This document shows, piece after piece, positions 51,414-60,673 of a stretch of DNA of 64,000 nt. The notes beneath the pieces are model-generated. The model was not told the origin of the DNA, made no database searches, and saw only the letters and a program-made list of their open reading frames with translations. The translations under genes and the position numbers were made by a program. How positions within the stretch are numbered: position 1 is the first letter of the stretch; each line of letters starts with the position of its first letter. Origin of the DNA: Clostridiales bacterium (GTDB lineage: Bacteria > Bacillota > Clostridia > Peptostreptococcales > Anaerovoracaceae); NCBI GenBank assembly GCA_028725765.1, contig JAQYRL010000065.1, positions 1-64,000 of the forward strand, read 5' to 3'.

Positions 51414-52622
51414 TTATAAACCTGCTTTTTCTCTGATAATATCTACCTTATCAGTTCTCTCCCATGTTAAATCTATATCTGTTCTACCGAAATGTCCACT
51501 GCCTGCAACCTGCCTGTAAATAGGCTTTCTTAAATCTAAATCTCTAATTATAGAAGCCGGTCTCAAATCAAACACTTCGTTTATTATTTCAACTATCCTA
51601 TCCTCGGCAATCTTCTCAGTGCCAAAGCATTCAACTGATACACTTACAGGTCTTGCTACACCTATCGCATAAGCGAGCTGGATTTCACACTTATCTGCAA
51701 GACCGGCAGCCACAATGTTTTTCGCAACATATCTTGCTGCATAACTTGCTGACCTATCAACCTTTGTAGGATCCTTCCCAGAGAATGCACCGCCTCCATG
51801 CCTTGCACATCCTCCGTATGTATCAACTATTATTTTTCTACCAGTCAATCCAGAATCGCCATGTGGTCCACCTATTACGAAGCGACCCGTTGGATTAACA
51901 AAATATTTTGTTGCATCATCAAGAAGCTCTGCTGGAATTATCGGTTTGATTACGTGCTCGATTATGTCTTTTCGGATTTGCTCCTGCGTTACATCCGGAT
52001 TATGCTGAGCACTGACTACAATTGCATCGACTCTAACAACCTTGTCGTCATCATATTCAATTGTTACCTGTGTTTTGCCGTCAGGTCTTAGATATGTCAG
52101 AGTTCCATCTTTCCTAACCTTAGTTAGCTGTCTTGCAAGTTTATTAGCAAGCGCGATTGGCATTGGCATAAGTTCCTCAGTCTCATTACAAGCATATCCG
52201 AACATCATTCCCTGATCTCCAGCACCCGTATCTAGACTCTCGTGACCTACCTTAGTCTCATCTTCACTCTTAAGTTCTCCATCCTTGTATTCAAGTGCCT
52301 TGTCAACTCCCATTGCGATATCAGAGGACTGCTCGTCTATTGATGTTAGAACTGCACATGTATTGCCGTCGAATCCATATTCTGCATTGTCATATCCTAT
52401 GTCACAGATAACTGCTCTTGCAATCTTAGGGATATCAATGTAACAATTTGTAGTGATTTCTCCCATAAGCATTGCATATCCGGTATTTACCGTTGTTTCG
52501 CACGCAACCCTTCCAGTTGGGTCCTTATCCATTATAGCATCAACTACTGCATCCGAAATCTGATCGCAAACCTTGTCAGGATGACCTTCTGTAACCGATT
52601 CTGATGTAAATAATCTTTTCAT
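51414..52622 (-). CDS. metK: S-adenosylmethionine synthetase
   Basis: [36 protein letters not shown]. Confidence 0.97.
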   Translation of the reverse strand: MKRLFTSESVTEGHPDKVCDQISDAVVDAIMDKDPTGRVACETTVNTGYAMLMGEITTNCYIDIPKIARAVICDIGYDNAEYGFDGNTCAVLTSIDEQSSDIAMGVDKALEYKDGELKSEDETKVGHESLDTGAGDQGMMFGYACNETEELMPMPIALANKLARQLTKVRKDGTLTYLRPDGKTQVTIEYDDDKVVRVDAIVVSAQHNPDVTQEQIRKDIIEHVIKPIIPAELLDDATKYFVNPTGRFVIGGPHGDSGLTGRKIIVDTYGGCARHGGGAFSGKDPTKVDRSASYAARYVAKNIVAAGLADKCEIQLAYAIGVARPVSVSVECFGTEKIAEDRIVEIINEVFDLRPASIIRDLDLRKPIYRQVAGSGHFGRTDIDLTWERTDKVDIIREKAGL

Positions 52623-52744
52623 TTTTCTTCCTTTCTTTGAAATATTTCAGCAAGTCCAAGCTTCACAAGTACAAAATAGGAGTGATATCCCACAAATATT
52701 TTGTTTGAATGGAATAGTGTGTCAAGCTTTGCTGAAAACTAAAA

Positions 52745-52775
52745 TAAAAAACTCTCCTTGCATAGCTAAGAGAGG
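52745..52775 (-). terminator. Terminator of the SAM riboswitch expression platform
   Basis: Minus strand CCTCTCTTAGCTATGCAAGGAGAGTTTTTTATTTT. Confidence 0.8.
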
Positions 52776-52787
52776 TTGATTTTTCTA

Positions 52788-52937
52788 TCAATCCTCATCT
52801 TTCAAAGCAATGCTCTGTAGGAATTAGCACCTTTAAGATGGAGTTTTTAAGGTCGTGTTAAAACTGCTAAATGAACATCCGCCTTAGGGTTGCCGGGCAT
52901 CACAGGGCCTATTCCCTCCGCCACTCTTGATAAGGTA
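52788..52937 (-). ncRNA. SAM-I (S-box) riboswitch upstream of metK
   Basis: Minus strand CTTATCAAGAGTGGCGGAGGGAATAGGCCCTGTGATGCCCGGCAACC ... AAGGTGCTAATTCC ... GAAAGATGAGG; P1 CTTATC/GATGAG. Confidence 0.95.
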
Positions 52938-52979
52938 TGTCTCAATTATACACTGACATGTCTAAAAGTCAATATTGAT

Positions 52980-53049
52980 ATAAGAAAATCGCTAGAGTAA
53001 TCTGGAGAATAATAAAATCTCCGGAGTTATAAGAAAATCGCCAGAGTAA
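52980..53049. repeat. Direct repeat flanking a hairpin
   Basis: ATAAGAAAATCGCTAGAGTAA (52980-53000) and ATAAGAAAATCGCCAGAGTAA (53029-53049); CTGGAGA...TCTCCGG hairpin between. Confidence 0.7.
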
Positions 53050-53151
53050 ATTTTTTAGAAATTACACCGGCGACTATGGTTAAAAATAGAATTAAAATCG
53101 TTTAAAATTAACATGAACTTACTATATCTTATTTATTAATGATTTAAAAAT

Positions 53152-53370
53152 TCAACTTTTAGAAGCATCTGCACCTGCAGATTTCTTTTGGCTATACATC
53201 TTCCATGCATCTGCGAGGAAAGTTATAAATACAAGAACTGTTGCTATAACAATGTTAGCAATAGGATTAAAAGAGGCAGAACTCCATACTAAATCGAGAA
53301 GATATATCAAGCCCAGTAATTGAAGCCAAGAGTTCAGATATTTGGTAAACTTCATAATAATTACCTCCAT
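53152..53370 (-). CDS. Small membrane protein
   Basis: 72 aa, two hydrophobic segments; upstream gaggtaatt site. Confidence 0.55.
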   Translation of the reverse strand: MEVIIMKFTKYLNSWLQLLGLIYLLDLVWSSASFNPIANIVIATVLVFITFLADAWKMYSQKKSAGADASKS

Positions 53371-53553
53371 CGTTTATTTATACTTACATTATATTTCTTT
53401 CAAATACTTTTGTCAACGTGTTTTTGTACTAATATATCTAGAATAGAACTTGAACTAAACATACTGATTGCAAGTAGTGCAGATATGTGCGATAATTAAG
53501 AAAAATTATAAATATTTCATTGTTCTAAAATATATGAGGTGTTGCGACTTATC

Positions 53554-54786
53554 ATGAGTAATAGTAAAAACAAAAATCTTACAGTTTCCACTAACAAAAA
53601 AACCATATCTAAATCTATGATTCAGATTGAGACCCTGGATGGTGGAGCCATCGAATCATACAAAACCGGCAACAAAGTATTTCGCTCAGCATATGTGACC
53701 GATACTCGCCTCATGGGTGTTCTCTCTATTGGTATAACATGGGATTTACCCGATAACAAATTCAAAAAACACTTTCATCAATTCTTCTACATAGATGTTG
53801 AGGACTACGGCCTTGAAAGATATGACAGCCTCCTCGGTGAAGAGGACGATACATTCTATGATATTCAACGTACCTATGTAGGTGGTCTCGGAGCAAGACT
53901 TGTTGAAATTTCACTTAGAGAAGCAATGTGGCTCCTTCAAAAGTATTCAAATCGAGCCCTTAAGAATGGCTACAATATTCCAACCCCTGTAGATGAATAT
54001 ATTGACCTTCTCAGGCCTACCGTTATTTTTACTGATCCCGAAATGTACATTCTCGACAGCAAGCAGTGTACACCTGTGTCGACACCTTATGAGGCAATCA
54101 ACTATTTTGTTATGAGAATGTTTGCAAAAGATATCGAAGCAGCCGCTGTGCTTTCGACCAAGCCGGACATTTCAGATGCATTCCCACGCATACCGCGCTC
54201 CGTATTATACAACAACAAAATAGTTGCCCTTGAAGAGGCAGATTCGTTCTCATGTGAATCACTTATAGAAGCAAAAGATGTATACTATCTCACCGTCTGC
54301 CATATACAGATGGATCAGTTGCGAATAAAAAAAATAAAAAAAATTTCAGCTTTTCCGATTTCAACGGTCGAAGCTGCGGTAATGCTGCGAAGGACAGAAC
54401 ATATTTCCGTTATGACGGTGGATGAGGAATTTGAAAAATTCAATCAAAACTCGACTTTCATGCTAAATTGGAGTACAGAGAGAAAAGAAGGCAAAGGTAC
54501 TTTATTTATTTTGTATAAGCCTGATAATTCACACGTAAATTCTGAAAATTATTCTATGCTCAATGATTTTTATGGGGCATATTTTTACAATGGCAAAGAT
54601 GAGCTTGTGCTGATGGCGCCTTCAGCTGAGTATCTCGGCCTGCTTGAGCACGATATATTCAATTCAAAATTTGGCAAACACGCTCAGGTCATACACAAAG
54701 AGATTTATGAAAATCCTCTTCTATATGATTATATTCTAAGCGAACAAAATCATTTTATTGACTATGCTGAGAATATAAGCAAATAA
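53554..54786 (+). CDS. Uncharacterized protein, about 410 aa
   Basis: Single uninterrupted ORF with ordinary composition; no recognisable motif. Confidence 0.6.
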   Translation: MSNSKNKNLTVSTNKKTISKSMIQIETLDGGAIESYKTGNKVFRSAYVTDTRLMGVLSIGITWDLPDNKFKKHFHQFFYIDVEDYGLERYDSLLGEEDDTFYDIQRTYVGGLGARLVEISLREAMWLLQKYSNRALKNGYNIPTPVDEYIDLLRPTVIFTDPEMYILDSKQCTPVSTPYEAINYFVMRMFAKDIEAAAVLSTKPDISDAFPRIPRSVLYNNKIVALEEADSFSCESLIEAKDVYYLTVCHIQMDQLRIKKIKKISAFPISTVEAAVMLRRTEHISVMTVDEEFEKFNQNSTFMLNWSTERKEGKGTLFILYKPDNSHVNSENYSMLNDFYGAYFYNGKDELVLMAPSAEYLGLLEHDIFNSKFGKHAQVIHKEIYENPLLYDYILSEQNHFIDYAENISK

Positions 54787-55097
54787 TAAATATTTTCCTC
54801 GTTGTCTATTATGTGTTTATATTCATTCGTTTAAAAATTATGTAAACTACAATTGAAATATATGTAAGATGTCCAAATCAAATCCATTGAAAAATCGTGC
54901 TTACATACATTTTTACAGAATTGTACATAAACTTATTAACAAGATGATGTGGACAATTTGAACCATGAATATTGTTGAAATACCAATGTTTATGGGCTTA
55001 GCAATCAAATTCTTTCATGGAGTTATCCACATGTTTTTTAAAAAATTATCTATGCACTTTTACGCTGCAAACTCTGCAACTGAAAATAGGAGAGATT

Positions 55098-56387
55098 ATG
55101 AAAACAATAAGAGTTTATAAAGAGGATGTTTACAAAAAAGACCTTGTTTCTCACATTTCAGGAGTCTTCCGTGATCAAGAAAATATTTTACTTACATTTA
55201 AAGAAACTATATTCTTTCCAACTGGTGGTGGTCAAAGCTCGGATGTCGGTATTATATCTATAAATGATAAGAAATATAAAATCATCGATGTCAGTGAACA
55301 CGATGATGAAATTTATCATAAAATTGAGAATGTTAAAGATAATGTTCCCCAAGCCTCAGATAATGCATATATAGATAGCTTTGATTTTAAAATAGGAGAT
55401 GCTGTTTTGCAGGAGATTAACTGGGCTCATAGATTTGATAATATGCAAAGACACTGTGGTGAACACATCCTGAGCGGTATATTGTATAAAATGTATAAGG
55501 GAATTAACCGCGGTTTTCATATGGGCGATGACTATATGACAATAGATATCAGTCTTGAGAATAGCCAGTATAATAGGATTAACTGGTCGATGGCAGAGGC
55601 TGCGGAGCTTGAAACGAATAGTGTTATATGGCAAAACTTGCCCGTGATAAGCACGCACTATGATAGCAAAGAAGAAGCTTCTAAAGAACCCCTTAGAAAG
55701 GAATTAAAACTTGAATCCGATATTACAATTGTCCGTATAGGAAGTTTTGATAATCCTTCAGATGCTGTGGCATGTTGCGGAACTCATCCTGCATTTTCAG
55801 GTCAGGTCGGCATGTTGAAAATTTACAAACTAGAACAAAACAAAGGCATGACTCGCATTTACTTCGAAGCTGGAGAGCGAGCATTGAAAAAATATCAGTC
55901 ACAATATAATGCTATGACAGAGATATCAAACAAACTTTCGGCTGGTCAAGAAGATCTGCTTGAGAAGTTTGAATCTATGGAAGCAAAAAATCAAGAAATA
56001 AGAAATAGGCTATTTTTGCTCGAAAAGTCAGTTATCGCGAGCAAAACTGAAAATATTAAAGAACGTTTAGAAAAATCCGCTTCTCAAATACACATTGAGA
56101 CACTAGATGGTTTAAATCCTAAGCTTCTGCAAGCAATGAGCAAAGATTTAATAAAAATTGCAGACTCAAAACTGATTATCCTAGTCAATCATGATGCAAA
56201 ATTTGCTCTAATCATCACATCTAAAGACTCATCTATCAACTGTGGTGATATTGTAAAAAACTTAGCCCTGAATCTGGGTGGCAAAGGTGGCGGTAACAAG
56301 ATATCAGCTCAAGTAACCTTTGGAAATATTAAGGATTTGAAAGAGTTCATTAAATCAGTTAAAGAAAGTTATAATGATATTCTATAG
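55098..56387 (+). CDS. AlaX-like alanyl-tRNA editing protein with DHHA1-type C-terminus
   Basis: GGGQSSDVG, HCGEHILSG, CCGTHPAFSGQVG, GGKGGGNKISAQ; ATG 55098 follows taggaga. Confidence 0.88.
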   Translation: MKTIRVYKEDVYKKDLVSHISGVFRDQENILLTFKETIFFPTGGGQSSDVGIISINDKKYKIIDVSEHDDEIYHKIENVKDNVPQASDNAYIDSFDFKIGDAVLQEINWAHRFDNMQRHCGEHILSGILYKMYKGINRGFHMGDDYMTIDISLENSQYNRINWSMAEAAELETNSVIWQNLPVISTHYDSKEEASKEPLRKELKLESDITIVRIGSFDNPSDAVACCGTHPAFSGQVGMLKIYKLEQNKGMTRIYFEAGERALKKYQSQYNAMTEISNKLSAGQEDLLEKFESMEAKNQEIRNRLFLLEKSVIASKTENIKERLEKSASQIHIETLDGLNPKLLQAMSKDLIKIADSKLIILVNHDAKFALIITSKDSSINCGDIVKNLALNLGGKGGGNKISAQVTFGNIKDLKEFIKSVKESYNDIL

Positions 56388-56443
56388 GAAATCATGCTCT
56401 TAATAACCCCTCCACTAAAAGCCTTATATCAATAATCAAAACA

Positions 56444-56526
56444 CCCCGATAGCCGCATATCAACTTCTTAAAATCCGAGTTCAATGAAAGACATTGCTGC
56501 TAGGATTATGATATGCCGGCTCGGGG
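56444..56526. terminator. Long multi-stem hairpin between convergent genes
   Basis: CCCCGA/TCGGGG, GCCG/CGGC, ATATCA/TGATAT, AATCC/GGATT, CAATG-AAAGA-CATTG nested. Confidence 0.6.
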
Positions 56527-56587
56527 CATTATTTTGTTCTCATATATTTTCGCAAAATAAATGCGAATTATTCAAGATCTAAATAAA

Positions 56588-57244
56588 TTAGTCTTCCTGA
56601 TATGGTTTTAGATCAGGGCTCCAGATTAGTTCGCATCCAGTTGCTTCCTGAACCTGCTCCTTAGTGAAATCAGGATGAAGTTCGATAACTTCTATACCCT
56701 TATCAGTTACCTTCATAACAGCCATCTCTGTGATGATCATATCAACAACTTTTTCAGCTGTAAGAGGAAGTGTGCATTCCTTAAGGATTTTGTGGTTACC
56801 CTTCTGAGTATGAGTCATTGCAATGATAACTTCTCTTGCACCTACTACAAGGTCCATTGCACCACCCATACCGGCAACCTTCTTACCAGGGATAATCCAG
56901 TTAGCAAGGTCTCCGTTTTGAGCAACCTGCATAGCACCAAGTACTGTAACGTCAACGTGTCCGCCTCTTACAATACCGAAGCTTGTAGCTGTATCAAAGT
57001 AGTTAACTCTTGGAAGAACTGTTACATACTGTCCACCTGAGTTAATGATATCAACGTCTTCTTTGCCCTCTTCTGGGACAGAATCAAGACCTGCAAAACC
57101 GTTTTCAGAGTGAAGTGTAATAATGATATCTTCAGGAACGAAAGATCCAACCATAGTTGGAAGTCCAATTCCAAGGTTTACCAATTCGCCATTTCTCAGC
57201 TCTTTAGCTGTTCTTCTGGCAATTCTTTCCTTTATATCTGCCAT
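56588..57244 (-). CDS. 3-oxoacid/acetoacetate CoA-transferase subunit B
   Basis: LVNLGIGLPTMV, SENGFAGLD, GGHVDVTVLGAMQV. Confidence 0.92.
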   Translation of the reverse strand: MADIKERIARRTAKELRNGELVNLGIGLPTMVGSFVPEDIIITLHSENGFAGLDSVPEEGKEDVDIINSGGQYVTVLPRVNYFDTATSFGIVRGGHVDVTVLGAMQVAQNGDLANWIIPGKKVAGMGGAMDLVVGAREVIIAMTHTQKGNHKILKECTLPLTAEKVVDMIITEMAVMKVTDKGIEVIELHPDFTKEQVQEATGCELIWSPDLKPYQED

Positions 57245-57957
57245 TTCTTTTCTCCTTCCACAATGCCATCTACAAGAACGCCAGCAACTGTAAACCTATC
57301 AGGATCTCCTGAACCGATTTCAACTAGTTCTTCAGTTGCAACAATTACCTTATCAGCAGCTCCAGCCATAACGTAGTTAAAGTTCTTGGTAGCCTTTGAG
57401 CAAACGAAGTTACCAAACTTGTCGCATACAGATGCTCTGATGAACGCATAGTCAGCCTTTAGAGGTCTCTCTACTAGGTACTTAACACCATCTATCTCCA
57501 TGGTAATCTTATCTCTACCAAGTTCATCTTTTTCAAATTCCATAGGAGTACCAATACCTGTTGGAGTTATTACTCCGCCAAGACCATAATTGGCAGCCCT
57601 AATTTTCTCAGCAAGAGTTCCCTGAGGAACAAGTGTATATTTAAGAGAACCGTCAGCAAACTGCTCATTCAGTTTAGGGTTAACTCCCAGGTGAGAAGCT
57701 ATGATGTGGTCAACCATGTGATTTTCAAGTAACTTTCCAACACCTCTAGCTGTCCTTGCACCATACTGACCAACATCAAGTCCGCCATCATTTGCAATTA
57801 CAGTAAGGTGCTTTACACCTTTTCTCACTAGTGCATCCATTAGGATTTCCGGAGATCCAGTTGCCAGGAAGCCGCCAACCATTATGGTCATGCCGTCTTT
57901 AACACCTGCAACTGCTTCATCCGCAGTCATCATTTTGTTAATCATTTTCCAAATCAC
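57232..57957 (-). CDS. 3-oxoacid/acetoacetate CoA-transferase subunit A
   Basis: AVAGVKDGMTIMVGGFLATGSPE; overlaps the B gene. Confidence 0.92.
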   Translation of the reverse strand: MIWKMINKMMTADEAVAGVKDGMTIMVGGFLATGSPEILMDALVRKGVKHLTVIANDGGLDVGQYGARTARGVGKLLENHMVDHIIASHLGVNPKLNEQFADGSLKYTLVPQGTLAEKIRAANYGLGGVITPTGIGTPMEFEKDELGRDKITMEIDGVKYLVERPLKADYAFIRASVCDKFGNFVCSKATKNFNYVMAGAADKVIVATEELVEIGSGDPDRFTVAGVLVDGIVEGEKKWQI

Positions 57958-58104
57958 CTTTCTATCATAATATTAACGGTTAATTTAAGTAAATCCTTAT
58001 CTATTATAACAATCTTCTTGATAAAAATCTAGCATTCTTGAAGAAATTGTTTATTTTATCACACATTCTTTAAATATATTTTATTTGGATATCTTTATTA
58101 GCAT

Positions 58105-59385
58105 TTAAAATTTAATATTGCTACGCTTACGATATCTTTTCTTGCTCATTATAAGCCTTCGATTTCGCCTACGTCTCCTTATTATATATCTAAGTAGCAA
58201 TATCAACAAAATAATTGCAATTACTATTGAAACCGCAAACTCAACTATTTTGATAATAAAAGATTTTTTATTTTCTTCTTTCTTCTCTTTAGGTGACATC
58301 GGTGTAATATTCCCAGGAATCTTTAAGCTCGACATCGGTGCAATAATATGTCTTTGCCTAGCTTGAAAGAACCCCTCACCGATATTCAAAAGTTCCTCTA
58401 TTTTTTCATCCCTCTCCTGCACACTGCTGGCGCCCATCAGAACAACCATAGTTCTCATGTTTTTAGGACCATCGTTAAAATCTGGTTCCTCAGTTCTTGT
58501 ACATATTAAACATCGTCCAGCACCGCTTGTATATCCCGTTTTTAGCCCATCAACTCTGTCATCTTTTTGAAGTAGTCCATTTGTGTTTCTTGAAGTAAAA
58601 TAAAATTGATCAAGAGTGATATTTTTCTTAGATGTAATCTTCGTTATCTCAGGATATTTTTTTAGTATAAAACTTGCAAGTTTAAATAGATCCTCAGCCG
58701 AAGAATGGTTTTCTATCTCAAGATATTGAGATGGCAACATATTTTCATCTTCTTCAAGATTAGTAGGCAGACCGCTTGCAGTATAAAAATGGGTATTTTT
58801 CAATCCCAGTTCTTTTGCTCTCTTATTCATAAGATTTACAAATTCAGCTTCTGAGCCCGATACATGGCAAGCTAGTGCAACAGCGGCTTCATTACTTGAT
58901 GGAATAAGTATGGCTTCTATTAAATCAGAAATTGGAGTCTTCATTCCTTCCCTTAGCCCAATCACTCCATATGAATAACTTGTCTCTTCAGCTTCCTTTG
59001 ATATAACTACATTCCCACTTTGACTTATCTCTCCATTGTCGATGGCTTCCATAACAAGAAGATATGTCATTAGTTTAGATATACTTGCAATCGGTACCTT
59101 TTTTGTAGTTTTGTCACCAAAATAAATTTCGCCGGTCTCTGGATTTCCTACAATAAAGCTATGCAATCCGTCAAAATGTTTGTATACTTCTTGTATTTTT
59201 GTATTTGAGTCTGCTTCCCTTGCGTCATTTTGTTTCTTAGATTCACCGTATGCATACTCAGTTGTAAATAAGACTGATGTAAATGAAAAAACAACAAAAA
59301 TCGAAAGCAATATTGCTGTTATTTTTTTGAAGCAATATTTACTTTTCCCAACTGAAAATAAACTGAAATTGGATGAACTGTACAT
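58105..59385 (-). CDS. D-alanyl-D-alanine carboxypeptidase (DacF-like)
   Basis: IASISKLMTYLLVMEAI (SxxK), SSNEAAVALA, KTGYTSGAG; C-terminal TM. Confidence 0.9.
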   Translation of the reverse strand: MYSSSNFSLFSVGKSKYCFKKITAILLSIFVVFSFTSVLFTTEYAYGESKKQNDAREADSNTKIQEVYKHFDGLHSFIVGNPETGEIYFGDKTTKKVPIASISKLMTYLLVMEAIDNGEISQSGNVVISKEAEETSYSYGVIGLREGMKTPISDLIEAILIPSSNEAAVALACHVSGSEAEFVNLMNKRAKELGLKNTHFYTASGLPTNLEEDENMLPSQYLEIENHSSAEDLFKLASFILKKYPEITKITSKKNITLDQFYFTSRNTNGLLQKDDRVDGLKTGYTSGAGRCLICTRTEEPDFNDGPKNMRTMVVLMGASSVQERDEKIEELLNIGEGFFQARQRHIIAPMSSLKIPGNITPMSPKEKKEENKKSFIIKIVEFAVSIVIAIILLILLLRYIIRRRRRNRRLIMSKKRYRKRSNIKF

Positions 59386-59396
59386 TTTAATTCCCT

Positions 59397-60659
59397 CTAT
59401 GACCTTCCTTCAAGATTCTCATTTATCTGTCTCTTAATCTCTCTAAGTCTATTTGAAAGTAAATTTATATTTGCTATCCTTCTCACTACAATGTAAGCAT
59501 TATCTTCTCTATACAACAAAATACTATCAAGTGTATTCCTAAGATCATCAACAAGAGCATTTACTTTTTCCTCAAATTCAGGCTTTGTCATTGTGCGTTT
59601 GAAAGGTGAGGTTTCTTCTATTTCATATACATATCTAATGCCAAAAAACTCTTGAACTTTATCAGATAATTCTATCTTTATTTCATTGAATTTTATTTCA
59701 AAATTAGAGTCCTGTAGATCTGCTTCTTTTTTAATTTTTTCTATATACTCGTCAATAGAAGAAAAAGCGATATCAAGATCCTTGTACTCCATATTCATGG
59801 CTTTCCAATAGAATCTGAGCTGATCTATAGCCTCATCTATAATATCTCTTAATTTTAGAATTGACGAACGTTCCAGTATTGCTCTTGCATTTTTCTTTAG
59901 GTCTTTGCTTACCGAAGTTGTCAGTTCTTTAATTCCATCCCCAGTCTTTGCCGAAACAGGAAAAATCTTAACAGGCTCTTTGTCATATCCCATTATTTGC
60001 TGGAGCACACCTTGGCAATATCCTATGTATTGTGCGAGCTCGACTTCAGATACTAAATCCGATTTATTGACTGCAAAATAAAACTTCGAAGCAAACTCTT
60101 TTGTCGCTTTAAGAAATTCAATTTCTATCTCGTTTATGGGGCTGTCAACCGAAAGCAGGAATATTACTCCGTCACTTTCCTTCATATACTGATATGCTAC
60201 TTCTGTGTTATTCTTGTGAAAAGAACCGACACCCGGCGTATCGACAAACTCTATGCCATTTTTGAGAAATTTTGATGGTGTCCTTATAACTACAGAGGAC
60301 ACACCTAGCTTGTTATTATTGTTTTGCTGCTCGCTTATATATTCGGATAAATTTTCAAAATCTATAGGCTTGACATCGCCGTTAAAAAAGTGAACCTCTG
60401 CCGATTTTTCTCCGTAATACACTCGCGTAACAGCTGAAGTTATAGGTACAATTCCGACTGGAAGAATATCATCACCCAAAATGTAATTCGCAAGAGTACT
60501 CTTTCCTCTTTTAAATTGCCCTATTATTGATAGAGTCAATGTCTCTTTTTCTAGTTTATCTTTAATTATCCGTAGATGATGTGCCTGGCCCTTGCATGCT
60601 TCTTCAGCCGAAAGAAGTTCATATGCACGATTAACTGCTTGCACTTCATTAAATTCCAT
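59397..60659 (-). CDS. Dynamin-like GTPase
   Basis: GQFKRGKSTLANYILGDDILPVGIVPIT, FVDTPGVGS, NKSD. Confidence 0.88.
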   Translation of the reverse strand: MEFNEVQAVNRAYELLSAEEACKGQAHHLRIIKDKLEKETLTLSIIGQFKRGKSTLANYILGDDILPVGIVPITSAVTRVYYGEKSAEVHFFNGDVKPIDFENLSEYISEQQNNNNKLGVSSVVIRTPSKFLKNGIEFVDTPGVGSFHKNNTEVAYQYMKESDGVIFLLSVDSPINEIEIEFLKATKEFASKFYFAVNKSDLVSEVELAQYIGYCQGVLQQIMGYDKEPVKIFPVSAKTGDGIKELTTSVSKDLKKNARAILERSSILKLRDIIDEAIDQLRFYWKAMNMEYKDLDIAFSSIDEYIEKIKKEADLQDSNFEIKFNEIKIELSDKVQEFFGIRYVYEIEETSPFKRTMTKPEFEEKVNALVDDLRNTLDSILLYREDNAYIVVRRIANINLLSNRLREIKRQINENLEGRS

Positions 60660-60673
60660 AATCCCTCCAAAAT

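Noticed and set aside
55023-55031. Perfect DnaA box TTATCCACA
   Set aside because: Single copy with no dnaA/dnaN neighbours or box cluster; about 0.5 such matches are expected by chance in a window this size, so not called an origin.
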